From: Scilla litardierei
Taxonomy: Eukaryota > Streptophyta > Magnoliopsida > Asparagales > Asparagaceae
Assembly (NCBI GenBank): GCA_030789695.1
Contig: CM061135.1
Location: 113,220,301-113,284,300 of the forward strand
Reading direction: 5' to 3'
DNA length: 64,000 nucleotides
Positions 1 to 12,222 of the stretch are shown piece by piece. The notes under the pieces are model-generated. The model was not told where the DNA came from, made no database searches, and worked only from the letters and a program-made list of their open reading frames with translations. How positions within the stretch are numbered: position 1 is the stretch's first letter; each line of letters starts with the position of its first letter. The position numbers and the translations under genes are program-made.

Positions 1-3000
1 TGGGAGGGACTCTTGTTGGATGCTAGCGTTTGTAACAATGGGCCTTGGTTAGTGGGTGGCGATTTTAACAATGTTCTATACACTGATGATAAAATTGGAG
101 GCCGATCTCTGGAGGATTGTATGGTCATAGATTTTTATGCTTGTATTAAAGGCTGCCAACTACAGGAGCTCAAGAGCTTGGGGTCTAATTTTAGTTGGTG
201 TAATAGCCGGAAAGGAGAAGCTAGAGTGGCGGCTCATCTTGACCGAAGTTTTTGCATTGCGGAGTGGATACACAAACTTGCGGAATCTTATACCCATTAT
301 CTTGACCCTAACACTAGCGATCACTCTCCGATGGTGGTGTATCTTCACTCCCAGGTATTATCTAACCCTAAGCCCTTTAAATTCTTTAATTATTGGACTA
401 AATGCCCGGGTTATAAAGATGTTATGGAGAAGAATTGGTCTGTGGGTATTGTTGGCTCTCATATGTACTCATTATCCCTTAAACTAAAGAGGCTTAAGCA
501 AAAGCTCCGGATTTGGGCGGCAGACTTGCATGCCTCCAATCAGGTGATTGCGTTGCGGAATAAACTGGAGACACTACGCAGTGACCCCACTATTAATCAC
601 CTTCCCTCTCTTCAAGAGGAGGAACAGAAGCTTCTTAAAGATCTGTCTTTAGCCATGAGTCTAGAGGAAGATATGTACCGTCAAAAAAGCAGACAAGACT
701 GGCTCTCCTTGGGTGATAGAAATACTAAATTTTTTTACAATTCTATGAAGATTAGGGAAAGTTACAATAATATTGGACATTTGGTGGATGCTACAGGTGT
801 GAAAAGTAAAACATATGAGGTGTTAAAGGTCGAGGCACCAGCTTATTTTGAAAAGCTTTACAATCAGGATTCTTACATGGCCAGTTTTCCTAAACTTGTT
901 CCAAAGCACATTTTATCTGGGGAGGCAGCTGCTTGGCTTGATAGGAGGGTTTCTGATGAGGAGATTAAAGAGCTGTGTTCCAAATTGGGCCCGACAAGGC
1001 CTCAGGACCTGATGGATTTAATGGATATTTCTTCCAACAAAATTGGCACATCCTGGCCTCAGAGGTTAATGCTGCTGTTAAATCTTTTTTCCGCTCAGGT
1101 TATATGTTGAGACAAATTAATCATACCTTTCTGACACTTGTCCCTAAAAAGCTAAATGCCTCTAGTCTATCTGATTACAGGCCCATTGCCTGTTGTAATT
1201 TCCTGTACAAAATTATTAGTAAAATAATTTGTAACAGGATTAAGGTGGTCATCCATGAATTGATCTCTCCTAACCAGGCCGCTTTCCTGAAAGAAAGGTT
1301 GTTATCTGACTCATGTCTTCTTGCCCATGAACATATTAGAGATTTCAGTAACCCCATGGGGGGAAATGTTGCCTTAAATTGGATCTGCAGAAAGCTTTTG
1401 ATACGGTAAACCGGGAGTTTATTTATTATTTCCTTGGCCAGATGGGGTTTTCTACTACTTTTATTGGCTGGATTCGGCAATGTATATCAACGACAAGCTT
1501 CTCTGTGATGATAAATGGATCCCCGGAGGGATTTTTCACGGGTAACAGAGGTATTCGCCAAGGTGATCCATTATCACCATATTTATTCGTCATCATCATG
1601 GAGGCATTTTCTGTCCTAATGGCTAAATTTATTACTCGGCGCTTTATTGATCCTTTGAGACGATCAGGTACTATCTCCCACCTTCTATTCACCGATGACC
1701 TACTTGTATTTTGCCGGGCTAACAAAAGAAGTTTTTTGGGTCTAAAATCAATTCTCCTTGAGTTCTCAAATTATACTGGTTTGCAAGTTAATTGGGACAA
1801 GAGTTCGGCTATATTCAGTAAAGGAGCAACCTCAAAACAAGAACTAGCTAACTATCTGGGCATTCGGCTTGCGTCCACTATTACCACCTATTTGGGTTTT
1901 CCCCTATCTTCAAAGTACCCTAAGACGCCGATGTATGGCAGACTGGTGGATAAATGTAAGAAACGATTAATGGGTTGGTCCTCTTCTTTATTATCCATCT
2001 CTGGACGCATTGAACTTGTCAGGTCTGTGATTTATGGTATGGTTGCATTCTGGATGCAAGCCTTCAGAATCCCCCCACTATTTTGCGCACTATCACATCT
2101 GAATGCAGGAGGTTTATTTGGTGAAATTCGAGGGCATGGGCGTGGAAGGATATTTGTACTCCAAAACATGAGGGTGGAGTTGGAATCAGACTACTGGATG
2201 ATCTAAATGTGGCTTCAGGAATTAGAATTACCTAGAGATATTTAACTTCAGATAGCGTCTGGGCGGACCAAATGAAGGCAAGGTATGACAAAGGGGGTGA
2301 ATTTTTTGCGGCGAAGGAACAGGTTACGCAATCTGGAACATGGAAACATATGCTGAAATGCCGAAATATTTCACAGAAATTAATTAGAAGAAAGGTGAGA
2401 GATGGTAATTCTACTTTATTTTGGCATGATAATTGGCTTGCCTGTGGGCCATTAAACCACTTATACGATGTTCCCGCTGGTGCTTCGATGAAGAAAGTTC
2501 ATGAATACTGGAATGCGGGCTCTTGGATAGATGATCCGGCTATTCTACCTATTAAGCCGTTGCTACAGGGCATCTCGCTGAGGCCTGGGTCTGACCGATG
2601 GGAGTGGCTTCCTGGGGATACTTTCAAGTTTAGCCAAGCCTGGGAAGGAGTGCGGAATCCTGGTACATCCTTCCCTTTCCATAAACTAGTTTGGTTTCGC
2701 AATCATATACCTAAGATGTCCTTAACGCTCCTTCGAGCTTTCAGAGGAAAATTGCTCACTAGAAATTTGCTATGTAAATGGGATCAGAACTCTCCTTCTA
2801 ACTGTGTTCTGTGTGCTGACAATGTGGAGGAAAATGTAGGGCATTTATTTTTTGAATGCGGCTACTCTCGTTACATTTTTATGAGAGCTTTGTTAAAGCT
2901 CAATATCCATTCCCATATTGGGTTATCTCTGGAAGAGGTCGGGAGCTACTTCCTTGCGCATTATGGTGGGAAAAGTGTTCAAAGTGTGCTGGCAAAAACT

Positions 3001-3192
3001 GTTCTTTCGGCTGCGGTGTGGCACATCTGGAGGGAGAGGAACAAGAGAATCTTTGAAAATGAGGAAAGAGCAAAGACAATACTCTTTAAGGCGATTATTG
3101 CAGATGCGAGGGTGGCTATGAGTGACCAAGAGACCTCTAGTGATGGGGAAGCTTCTGTGTTGTCCAACTGGACTTTCAGAGATAATGGCTGA
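1..3192 (+). pseudogene. LINE-1 ORF2 (endonuclease, reverse transcriptase, zf-RVT), frameshifted
   Basis: The reading frame is open from base 1. The endonuclease C-terminal half shows VGGDFN near base 55 and TSDHS near base 315. Reverse transcriptase follows with IPKM-type palm sequences, QGDPLSPY near 1560 and the catalytic FTDDLLVF near 1690. The last part (2272-3192) is a zf-RVT domain with a CVLCADN...H...C zinc pattern and an IWRERN tail. The frame changes near 970 (one base lost), near 1374 and near 2078, and a gap with stops separates 2206 from 2272. Comparison with LINE-2 places each break. The TGA at 3190-3192 is the natural end. The product would nick target DNA and prime cDNA synthesis in the nucleus; this copy cannot make it. 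Confidence 0.88.
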
Positions 3193-3445
3193 GCTATTCG
3201 GATTTTTATTTTATTTTAGCTTTTCTCTGAATCTTTTTGATGTTCCTTTTATGTCTCTGGTATGTGGGTTTATTTTGGAGTTTCCAAGCCTGATGGTTAG
3301 GGGGTGATTAGAAGAGGGACCTCTAGTGGGGAGTGACGACGCTAGTGTCCTATCCTCTCCCTATTGTTCCCTCTTTCCGATCACCTTCCTATTTTTGTAT
3401 GTACATTCTTGTATATTACATTAATCAATAAATGAGCAGATTACT

Positions 3446-3449
<4 letters not shown>

Positions 3450-3481
<32 letters not shown>
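3450..3481. repeat. (TA)n microsatellite, LINE-1 tail
   Basis: About 16 perfect TA repeats follow directly after the LINE-1 3' untranslated region, which ends with an AATAAA-like sequence. The position fits the simple-repeat 3' tail that many plant LINEs carry. Confidence 0.9.
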
Positions 3482-3484
<3 letters not shown>

Positions 3485-4881
3485 AATTAGTCTTGGTAAT
3501 ATAGTCTTGTTAGAATCTGTAAGTTGTTAGTTTAATAATTAGTTGTTAAAAGATCAGTAGGTTAGTATTAATATAATGTTAATATGAATAATGTTAGTAA
3601 TGAGATGTTTTGCTATTAGTTAGTAAACCGGTTAATAATATTAGCTTATAATATGATTCTATTAGTGTAAACGGTTAGTCTCATACGCAAATCTATATGC
3701 CACAGATAAATTGCGTCTTCCCCCACAATCACCGGGACATCCACCATCGCCTCCAGGCAAGTATTTATTGTAATTGAATGTTAGGACAAACTGCTTAATC
3801 TGATGCTAAAACTTTATTTTGAACATGCACGTAAACTTAGTAACCAAACTGCATGCTCTTACAATGCATGTTGCAATTGATTAAAATGGACATTTTATGT
3901 TAATGCTTCTTTGATTAAAGAACAACTTTTCTCTGCATGTCATCAATTGAACCAAAACGAAACAGGGGGTAGGACACAACCCTCAAAACATAATGAGAAC
4001 CCATCGATTACAGATGGAAAGGAAACTAGTCGGTGACTGGTTATGACACTTGGGTGGGATTGGTCCATAGTAGTAGGACGTAGATGTAGCTTGACCACCT
4101 TACAGCTCTACCTCCATACCACACCAATAGAGGCAAGCATCTTGGCCATTTTCCTGGTTAGGGATAGCAAGAAGCGTCACGATAAACCCCTGATGATAGG
4201 GTGCATCAAGTACATACTACCAACCCGGACATGGACTTATCACGAGCACAAACAACTGAATACTCAATATACAACTGCTTTACTTTTTGAACTGCAATTT
4301 GTTTATGCTCGTACTTTACTTTTATGCACTTATTACTCATAAATGTGTACTAACGCTCTTTTGTTCTTTTCCAAGTTGTTCCTTATTTCATTACTTTAAA
4401 TATCTTGCCGAGCCATTCGCTGACATATATTTCAATGTAATTGTGAAATATATGTTAGGTTCAAAGACCGATTACATTGAGGACTCCGCTTCTGAGAATC
4501 TTATCTTTGAGGACGATCCTACTTACCGGAGTTATGAGGACACTGAGGTCCTCCCTGCTGAAGAATAGAGAGAGCTGTCTTACTTCTTTTCATTAGTATT
4601 ATTTGTAGCTTGCAGGCGTGTTTGCATTTCTATAAATTGTACTACCATGCAAGGCCTAACTACTTTGTGTACTTATTTTGAAAACTTTGGAATAAAAGTG
4701 AATTAAATATTTATGCTATTCTGATAATATTCGCATGCAAGAAACTGGCCTAACTAAATAAACGCTTATTGTGCTTAAGTCAAAGCAGAAAGAAATGAAT
4801 AAAAGTAATTCTTCTTTGCATTAAGCACATGAGACCCGCTTGTGTCTTCGCTCTCAAGTATAATGGAAAGCGGGCGTGACA
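3482..4881 (+). mobile_element. Decayed Tekay-like gypsy LTR fragment (Gypsy-D)
   Basis: No protein domain is present. The right edge ends in the same kind of terminus as the Gypsy-A and LARD-1 LTRs (GCGGG..GTGACA followed by GGTTTT). A CAG-GCAAGT block at 3754-3761 resembles the one at the start of the stem-loop region in the other LTRs. A hairpin at 4423-4455 and an acidic micro-ORF at 4452-4568 lie at the equivalent place near the LTR end. The AT-rich start (3482-3710) resembles 62500-62760 of Gypsy-E. The left edge is undefined. I infer an old LTR of a related family, cut on the right by the truncated Athila-C LTR. Confidence 0.55.
4452..4568 (+). CDS. Acidic micro-ORF near LTR end (38 aa), Gypsy-D
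   Basis: An ATG at 4452 opens a 38-residue frame ending in TAG. It starts Met-Leu-Gly and is rich in Asp and Glu. It sits at the same place as the 33-35 residue micro-ORFs of LARD-1 (23980) and Gypsy-A (16375, 32919): just after a hairpin whose 3' arm contains the ATG, and shortly before the LTR end. Its sequence is much more diverged but keeps the ML start, length and acidity. Function is unknown. It may be a leader peptide of the genomic RNA, or chance. Confidence 0.3.
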   Translation: MLGSKTDYIEDSASENLIFEDDPTYRSYEDTEVLPAEE

Positions 4882-4887
4882 GGTTTT

Positions 4888-5776
4888 AGAGATACCAATA
4901 TCGATTACAAGCTTCAATAATAAAATCAAGATCCAAGTCTTTAATCTCTCGTCAAATGCAATCTCTAAACTAAAACTATAACCTTGAAAATAAAAGCATG
5001 GAATCTCTCCGTAGGTTGCCTCTAGATCTGACTATTTATATATGCCCAAAAAGATGCAAAAATCCTGATAATTCTGCCCCTTGTCGGCCTCAAACCCTAG
5101 TTTGCAATCTGGGCTAACGGTGCCACTCGGCTGAGTGAACAGCTAACTCGGTCGAGTAAGGAATCTGCATCGAAATCGAAATATAAGCATTCTGGGCTCC
5201 TCAGACCACTCGGCCGAGTAGTCTTCTCACTCGGTCGAGTGGAGTTTCTACTCGGTTGAGTGGAGTCTCCTACAGATCCTCCAAAAAACAAAGAAGTGTC
5301 AAAGATTTTCTTCATAAAATTTTGCTCCACTCGGTTGAGTGGAATCCTCACTCGGTCAAGTGGAAATTCTCACTCGGTCATGTACATTTCAGCTCTCAAT
5401 CATGCTTAATTTGTCGTATCAGCTTCACCTAGTCGCTTCACTCGGTCGAGTGAGCAGCCTCACTCGACCGAGTAGCATGTAAATCTTCTTAAAACTCCTT
5501 CTTGCTTCCTCGTTGATTTGTTTGCCTCTCTTCCTCTTCTACTCATCCTCCAGTGCCGTTATCTCTCCGATATCGTCATCAATGATGCTTCGGGACGTGT
5601 GTATGTGCTCATGGCTCCAAATCGCTCCCGATTGCTCTATATCTCCTGAAATCAGACGAAACCAAGAAATAGTAAAAGGTATCGCGAAATCGTCGTATAA
5701 TCGTGAAAATTGCGATATGAGCAATCGAAATAGCATGCAAAAATGCAGAAATAAATTGTAAAATATGAGCCTATCA
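4888..5776 (-). repeat. Athila-C 3' LTR, truncated
   Basis: On the minus strand the LTR begins TGATAGGCTCATATTT at 5776, right after the polypurine tract. It matches the other LTR (44198 downwards) over about 690 bases. It carries an array of ACTCGG(T/C)CGAGT motifs (5118-5480). Downstream on the minus strand is a TATA box (complement of 5032-5042). Sequence continues as plausible R/U5 to about 4888, where it breaks into Gypsy-D. The right-hand copy lacks the TATA segment, so the two copies have suffered different deletions. Confidence 0.75.
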
Positions 5777-5815
5777 AACCCCCCCAAGCTTACCTCTTAC
5801 TCGTCCTCAAGGAAG
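5777..5815 (-). other. Athila-C polypurine tract and upstream hairpin
   Basis: On the minus strand an imperfect hairpin with an AGGA loop (5815-5796) is followed by AAGCTTGGGGGGGTT (5791-5777) and then the LTR start TG. The polypurine tract primes plus-strand DNA synthesis. The same hairpin-then-tract order is seen before the 3' LTRs of Athila-A, Athila-B, Gypsy-A and LARD-1. Confidence 0.8.
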
Positions 5816-7319
5816 ATGAGTAAAAAGTGAACTTGGCGAATAAAAATAATGATAAATCAAAGAAGATGAAAAATAAGATGAAGATGAGAAAGTGCTAGAT
5901 CATTCTCTCAGAACTCGGATTTGCTTACTCAAATAGCACGAGCTTCGAATAAGAAACATAACTAAAGCTTTTATTTCGATATCACATCATATGGGTACAT
6001 TTGATAGAAAAAACTAAGAACAACGTGAATCGTCTGAAATATGAAATCATTTTAGAATCAATCATCGTCTGAGGTATATAAAATGATATACGTGATTATA
6101 GACAACACACTTTTCAATTGACTGCTTCTAATTGGAGTATAAAAGATATCACACATTTCAAATCAGAAAGAATAGAAAGAGATGGTTTTGATGAATTTCA
6201 TGCCGATTTTTCATTTCATAGAATTCGTTGTACTCTAAGTCATCTCCCTAAGTATCAGAAATTACCTAGCGTAGGTCGGCATGCACATATAGGTTGCCAC
6301 TCTCTCACACGTCATTGGATCCCCTCCCCCAAGCTTATCTATAAGCATGGTGGCATCAAATAGAAAATGCAAATTTTTCCCATATATTTTTGTAGCTCCA
6401 TATGAATAAAAAGGAGAATAAGAAATAAGAAGGGATTGTGTATATACAATAGAACTTTCTTTTTTTTCTTTTCTCTTATATATATATATATATACACATG
6501 AACAATCCCAAATAAAGATACAAAGATAGAAAAATTTTCTTTTCTTTTGAGATTTTGGGATTCATGGAGCTTATGCTTTTTAGCATGGAGAAGATGCAAA
6601 TATAAGACTCACTAAAGGGGAGATTCACCAATGACTATAAGTACACCAATGACTATAAGTATAGAAATGATTTTCAAGATTTGTGGAGAAAGAATATAAG
6701 ATAACGCTCGGTTCACTCTTTTACATGTGTACACCAACTTCAGCAGGTTAATATAATCTACTCAGTTTGATATCAAAAAGTAAACTAATCTAATCATATC
6801 AAACGACAATCAAATCATTCAACCTAGAATTTTAATACACAATTCATGCAAAAAGAAGTGATAATAATGTACAAAGCAGTACTCCAAGTATAGGCAATCA
6901 ATGCGTGAAGATTGGTGTGTTTTCTATAAAGAGTATACAATACTGTAATTCCCAAACTTAGCCAATGCTAAAATTCATTCATAAACAAATAAAACACGAT
7001 GGAAGTTCTTTTCTTAAATGCACGGCAATATATCGCATATGACATTAGAAATAAAAAAACAATAGCATGGAAAGAGATATGTGCATAAGAGTAAAGCGAC
7101 TCCAATCTATAATCATCATATGGAATTCATCTCTAGAAAGAAAATAAAAGAAATAAAGATAAAATATAGACTAACTATACACATGCAAAACACTCCAAAA
7201 ATAAAGAAAACATGATGCATGTAAATAAAAATGAAAAAGGGCGTGGAAATAAGTGAAAAATAAAGAAAAGCGAAAAATAAAGATAAAAATGAAGAAAATA
7301 AAAAATGTGTGTACACTCA
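5816..7319. other. Athila-C 3' untranslated region, AT-rich
   Basis: About 1.5 kb with no coding signal. It is AT-rich, with a (TA)n stretch at 6477-6494 and purine-rich runs of AAATAAAGA type around 7140-7300. By position it equals the region between ORF1 and the polypurine tract in Athila-A (53034-54310). Confidence 0.6.
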
Positions 7320-7355
7320 CTCCCCCAAGCTAAACATCACATTGTCCTCAATGTG
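7320..7355 (-). other. Athila-C internal hairpin plus G-tract (second PPT-like module)
   Basis: On the minus strand CACATTG-AGGA-CAATGTG (7355-7338) forms a 7-bp hairpin with the same AGGA loop as the element's real polypurine module. It is followed by TTTAGCTTGGGGGAG ending at 7320. The module lies about 1.5 kb before the terminal polypurine tract. It could act as a central polypurine tract, which is inference. Confidence 0.6.
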
Positions 7356-7639
7356 CGAAGTGTGGCACAAGGACATATAAGATAAGGGTGGGTGGGTGAG
7401 GTTGCATGTATGATGCAAAAATAAAAGAAAATAAAGAAAATAAAAGATGATGATGTATAAAAATGGTATATGCAAACAAGCATGCAAAGTGATGAATGGA
7501 TGCATCATGGTAAATGATATATGCAAGGTGGATATAAGATGGTGGCCCAGAAATACATACTCTCTCCCAAACTGATATATATAGTGCCCTGCAAAATGGT
7601 GAAGACAGACGGGCAAACAAAATAATGGGGTGAGGGGTG

Positions 7640-9720
7640 AGGCAAAAATATGACAGGCATCAAAAGTACGTGCCTAAACGGTGGTGCAGCGTCTCCCTGC
7701 GGTGGGGGCGGTGGGGGCGGTGGCACAGACTGCTGAAGGGCAAATTGTGTTGCCGACTGCTGCTGCTGCTGCAGGTGCTGAAGAATCTGGTTCAGCGTAA
7801 GCTGAATACCAGTAATCATGTCGACACGGGCCTGGTGGGCAGCAATGGCAACTGTGAGAGCCCTAAAATCCACTCTAAGCCTGCTTACTGCCGTCTCGAC
7901 TACGCCAGGGTGAATTTAAGGATGTCGGGAGCAGATGTAGAGGGTCGAACAGGAGGTTGGGTGGGGGTGTCTCACTCGGCTTCCAAAAACAAGTGGGGCC
8001 ACTATCAAGTGTGTGCGCGGTGCGGAGCTCACAACAAGACACTCAGCCTTGAGTGGAGGCTGAGACGTAGGAACACTCTCAGAAGTGTGTGCAGCGCTGA
8101 GGAGGATTGGACATCAGCATAATATGAGGCAGGCGGAGAGGTTGTGGCAACAGCTGTGGTAATAGACACCATGACGCTCTTGGTATATGCGGCGGAGACA
8201 GAGACAGAGGCATCGACAGCTGGGGAGGTCATGAAATCAACAAAGAATGACTCCCTAGGAGTCGAAAAATCAGGGGTGGATAGGGTCTCGGTGGTCACGG
8301 AGGAAGAAGGCTCGCCACTCTCAAAGGTCAAGGGGTCGTGCTCTCAAAGCTCATATACGAAACGGGATCTACTCTCAGTGGTACAGAAGAGGCGGTGGGA
8401 ACAGACACATTAACGGAAGAGCTCTCGACATGAGCAGAAGTGTGGACAGATGTGCCAGGCTCGGGGATCAGATTAGAGCAGGCTAAGGAATCTAGATCTC
8501 AGGGGGCAAGAGGGTCAAGAAGGGGCTCTTGCTGGTCGCCATCGGGTTCTAGCACGTAGACAGCTAGGATTAGGACGTCCATCTGGGGCCTCCACTCCCC
8601 ACCTGCAGGTCCAATGTGGGTTCGAGCGGGACTTGGAAGCACCATATAATCTGCAGAAAACAGACCCTGTAGCCAGACCCAATGTCGTTGACCATATGTG
8701 CAGAGCATCTTCATACGGGCCAATACATCGATAGATAGTGAAGTAGGGCCCGTAGGATGATGCAAACCTGCAGGAAGCTCAATCTCAACAATGGGATCTA
8801 GGAGGGTAATCAGACCACCAAAACATATCGCCTTCCTAGAGGCGACCATGGAAACAATGCGATCTAAATACCACCTAGCTATATCTATAGAAATGGCAGG
8901 GACTAAGACATCCACATCACCCTCTAAGGCTCTCTCCCTAGTCATCGCGTAGAGTATGAAGAGCTCTGGTGTGGACAACATCCCAACCTCTTGCCTGGCT
9001 AAAATGGTAGTCGCCAAAAGGCACTGTGCAATCCGTAGGCAAGGGTGGACTATGGAGGAGGCCTTGGCCCGGCTAGGGTCAAAGTGGTGCGTGCCAGTGA
9101 TCGTTTCCCATAAAGCATTAGAAGTAAATACAGACGGGGTGTGGTGCATGGGACCGTAAGCTCGGTCGGGGTCTGCGACAGTGGGCCAGTAAAAGTAAGC
9201 TCGGAGCATGTCATGCAAAATCTCGCACTCACGATCCTTTAGCCTAAAAGAATATCCCCTGGGAGTCCTACGAATAGAACTCAAGACCTCGAGAGTTGGT
9301 CAGACAAAGGTGTCCATCGATACCGACAGAAATTTGTACCACCCCACGTTGTCATACAACTCGAGCAGGCCCTGTAGTACCCCAAGATTCTCGAGTGTGT
9401 CGATATGCACAAACCTAGTGGGTACGATATGACGCTTGGAGAGCCCCTCAAATTTAACGCGGTGTGCGTCATCTCTGATGGTGATCCCAAGCGTGTCGAT
9501 CACAGGGGTAGGCTGTGCTGGTGGGGGTGGAATAGGTGCAATGGAATCTGGGAGTGTGGGAGGTGGATAGTTATGCGGTGGGGACTCTGCTCTAGAGGAA
9601 GTAGGGCCAAGGTCACCGGTCTTCTTCTGCTTGGCAGCGGGCTCCCGCGCGCTAGGCCTAGTGCAGCGTGGGGTGCGTGGAGGCTTGAGTAGATGCCGTG
9701 AGACGTGCAGCAGTCACAAG
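7640..9720 (-). pseudogene. Athila ORF1 (post-pol, env-position) protein, broken
   Basis: The minus-strand frame encodes a protein of the Athila ORF-1 family, which lies after pol in Athila elements and has no established function; some authors compare its position to env. The best block (9503-8499) has a core rich in hydrophobic segments that ends in DQQEPLLDPLAP. A TGA at 9302-9300 interrupts it in frame and looks like a CGA-to-TGA change. The N-terminal part (about 9720-9500) is Pro/Ser-rich. The C-terminal part (8331-8029 and 7873-7640) continues in shifted frames with Ser/Thr-rich, Gln-rich and poly-Pro stretches. I see no clear signal peptide. The true start is uncertain because the leader may be spliced. 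Confidence 0.7.
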
Positions 9721-10193
9721 GTGCTCAAAATAAAATAAGGAACGAGTGTACCAAGCACGATGCGACTTCACGCAAGCAAAATGAGCGAGAGGCACCTCCC
9801 TTAAGCTCTGAATCAGTATATGATCTCCCCTAAGCTATCTTGTAGCACAAAGAAGCTTAATTAGCATTAAAATTCATCCAATTGTGGGGTTAATCAAGAG
9901 TAATAGGCGATAAATAGGGTTGAAATAGGAATGGGCTTGGATTTGGGCTTACGAATATGGTAGGAGAAGAAGGGGGTGAAATAGGGCTCAAGGGGGCGGT
10001 GATCGCCGGTCGAGCAGTGCCTGAGGTGGCGTTGGAGGTGGTGCCATCGTCGACGGGGGCGGCATCCACGGGTAAGTGGGTGGCACGGCTCGGGTGAGTT
10101 GGGGCTTCGTTCGAGCGAGTCGTGATTTAGGAGGAAGGGGAAACAACTTAGGGGATTTGGTGATTTTCTGATTTGGGCGAGTTTAAGTTGAGG
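9721..10193 (-). other. Athila-C ORF1 leader
   Basis: This lies between the internal TATA box and recognisable ORF1 coding sequence. The first part is C-rich and lacks clear coding. Possible GTAAG donor-like and AG acceptor-like sites occur, as in the leader of Athila-A ORF1. Nothing else is seen. Confidence 0.4.
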
Positions 10194-10600
10194 ATTTTAT
10201 AGGGTGGCCTGCTTTAAGTCACTCGGCCGAGTGATGATCGTCGCTCGGTCGAGTAGACCAATCGACGAAAATTTTGAATTTTGTCGCATCGGTTGAGTCG
10301 AGTGACTCGGCCGAGTGGTTCGGGTCACTCGGGCGAGTGACAAGTTCCACTCGGTCGAGTGACAAATAGAAACAGAGTGATAATTTTTCGAGTTTCTGCT
10401 ACAGTCTCCTACTCGGTTGAGTAGAAATAGTCACTCGGTTGAGTGAACTAATCTACTCGGCCGAGTAAATAGGCCTCACAAGGCATTTTTAGAGCATTTG
10501 ACCTAGAATTCACTCGGCTGAGTGGCATATAATTTTCAGAGAGGGGGTTTGAGGCTTCCATATACAGTATCCCACTCGGTCGAGTGAGATATTCACTCGG
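10194..10600 (-). promoter_or_regulatory. Athila-C internal LTR-like promoter: motif array plus TATA box
   Basis: An array of ACTCGG(T/C)CGAGT-type motifs (10600-10210) is the same motif set as in this element's LTRs. On the minus strand it is followed by TATAAAAT (complement of 10194-10201) and then the ORF1 leader. The LTR has the same order of array then TATA box. Athila-A has the same arrangement at 51430-51808. I infer a separate promoter for ORF1. Confidence 0.5.
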
Positions 10601-10879
10601 CCGAGTGAGATGCTCCTTTCAGCTCCAAACTCTCTGTTTTCTTTCAACTCATGTTTCTTCATCTCCCATCAGTTTCTTCCTTCCTTTAGTGTTTAACCGC
10701 GTCCCTGGAGCAGCTCTCCCTCGCTATGGCTACCCTTCATTGAATGGTTTTTTTCGTATCTTCTTCCTGCAATGAAAAACGTTGCATGTTGTCAGATTTT
10801 TATTAGACTCTTGACTCTTTAAGCTTTAAAATTTTAAAACTAAAATGAAAACTAAAATTCAACTAAAAGAACTAAGATA

Positions 10880-11044
10880 GAACATCGGGTTGCCTCCCGA
10901 TAAGCACTCGTTTAAGGTCATCAGCTCGACCCCTTAAGATTTCTTTGTTTAGCACATGATGTTCTGCGCATAGAAGATGCATGTGTCAAACTTCTCGGGG
11001 AGGCCGTGAGGGTTCAGATGTTGTGCTTCGTCTTGCTTGGCCTC
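10880..11044 (-). other. Athila-C protease/spacer junction where pol is missing
   Basis: On the minus strand the end of the protease frame (11045) is followed by a GTCGAGCTGATGACCTTAA block and GGGAGGCAACCC (10898-10887). The same block in Athila-A (51258-51306) also follows the protease directly. In complete Athila elements this signature closes pol, so reverse transcriptase to integrase has been removed between two conserved borders. Confidence 0.6.
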
Positions 11045-12217
11045 CTAAAAGTATGCTTCCTCTATAATGATGGTGGGGGATGACTCCCCCAAGATTTTGT
11101 TCTTGGCTTCCTTTGGCTTTCTAGGCGGTGAAGATGTGTTTGCCAGTGGTGCTTTCTTTCTTTGCTTCACCGTAGAGAGCTTACAGAACTCTCTAATCCT
11201 TACGACATCATCATAGTTCTCCTCTTCCTCGGTGAGAGGATCCGGTGTATCTCCAATTGGAGCGTCATCTTTAGAAATTGGCACTCCATCAAAACTGTCC
11301 GAGTGCAAAGCTCCAATGGCATATGGCATGGCTTCATCGATGACCTCGTCAAGGAGGTCCACATAGTCGCCTTCCTCCAGCGAGGATCTATTCTTCATGT
11401 CTCGTGGGAGGTGGAACTCGACTTCAATATTACCAACGTTGAGTGACAACATTCCCTCCCTCACGTCAACAATAACTCCAGCTATAGCTAAGAAGGGGTG
11501 ACCAAGTATAAGAGATGTATCACCCTCTTCTTTCACGTCCATGATGACAAATTCACATGGTATGCATAGTCCTCCCTGTATTTGCAATGGCACGTTCTCG
11601 GGGATCCCCACCGGCATAGTAATCTGCCCATCAGACGAGTTGAATCTTCATATTCGTGGCCTTGAGGTCGGTCCCTGTATTGAGTTTCTTGAACAAGGTA
11701 AGAGGCATGAGGCTCACGCTCGCACCCAAATCTACCAAAGCTTTTTGTAGGGGGACTCCACCAAGAGTGCATGGAATCCTAAAACTTCCGGGATCCTTTA
11801 GCTTCTTCAGCAACTTTTCTTCATTAATGAACCAAGTACCTTGTTTGGCGAGCATGATCTCCTTTATTCTTTGAGAAACTTCGCATATGTTGGGATTTCA
11901 ATAATTGCATCAAGGAACAGAATGTTCAAGCTAATACCTCTCAAGTACTACAGAAATTTGGCAAAATTTTCTCCAATTTGGCCTTTGCCAACCGTTAACG
12001 AAATGGTACCGGTGGCGTATATGTTCACTCCTTCTGAGGCTCATCAATTTCAGATTTTTCTTCATTGTTTGTTGTCACCATGGGCTCCTTCTCTTCATTA
12101 CTTCCCTCTTTATCAACCGGTGCTTCATCCTTTGAGCTTCTAGTTTGGACCATGATGGGAGTGGTGTCCTTCCTGCCTTTAGTAGTAACTGCCACCACTG
12201 CATTGATGTGGCCGGTG
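11045..12217 (-). pseudogene. Athila-C gag C-terminus and aspartic protease, broken
   Basis: Minus-strand continuation of gag after the Athila-B insertion. The gag end (12217-12025) is followed by a retropepsin-like domain: LVDLGASVSLMP near 11740 is the active-site strand (Athila proteases have DLG rather than DTG), and LGHPFLAIAGVIVDV near 11480 is the second conserved block. Frameshifts and stops occur between 12025 and 11855 and near 11640. The C-terminal tail (11300-11045) is acidic and ends in a pro-rich, Lys-rich segment. The protease would cut the Gag polyprotein. No reverse transcriptase follows. Confidence 0.8.
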
Positions 12218-12222
12218 TTGCT

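Larger units (their letters stand above)
1..3481 (+). mobile_element. LINE-1: L1-type non-LTR retrotransposon, 3' part
   Basis: This is a plant L1-clade LINE whose 5' end lies outside the window. It holds the second half of an apurinic-type endonuclease, then reverse transcriptase, a zf-RVT zinc domain, a short 3' untranslated region (3193-3449) and a (TA)n tail. LINEs copy themselves by target-primed reverse transcription, so a simple-sequence tail at the 3' end is expected. LINE-2 (44894-59648) encodes clearly related proteins in the same domain order. No target-site duplication can be checked because the 5' end is missing. The coding region has at least three frame changes, so the copy is dead. 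Confidence 0.9.

Noticed and set aside
4043..4342. 99-codon open frame in the Gypsy-D fragment
   Set aside because: No conserved counterpart in the related LTRs and no domain.
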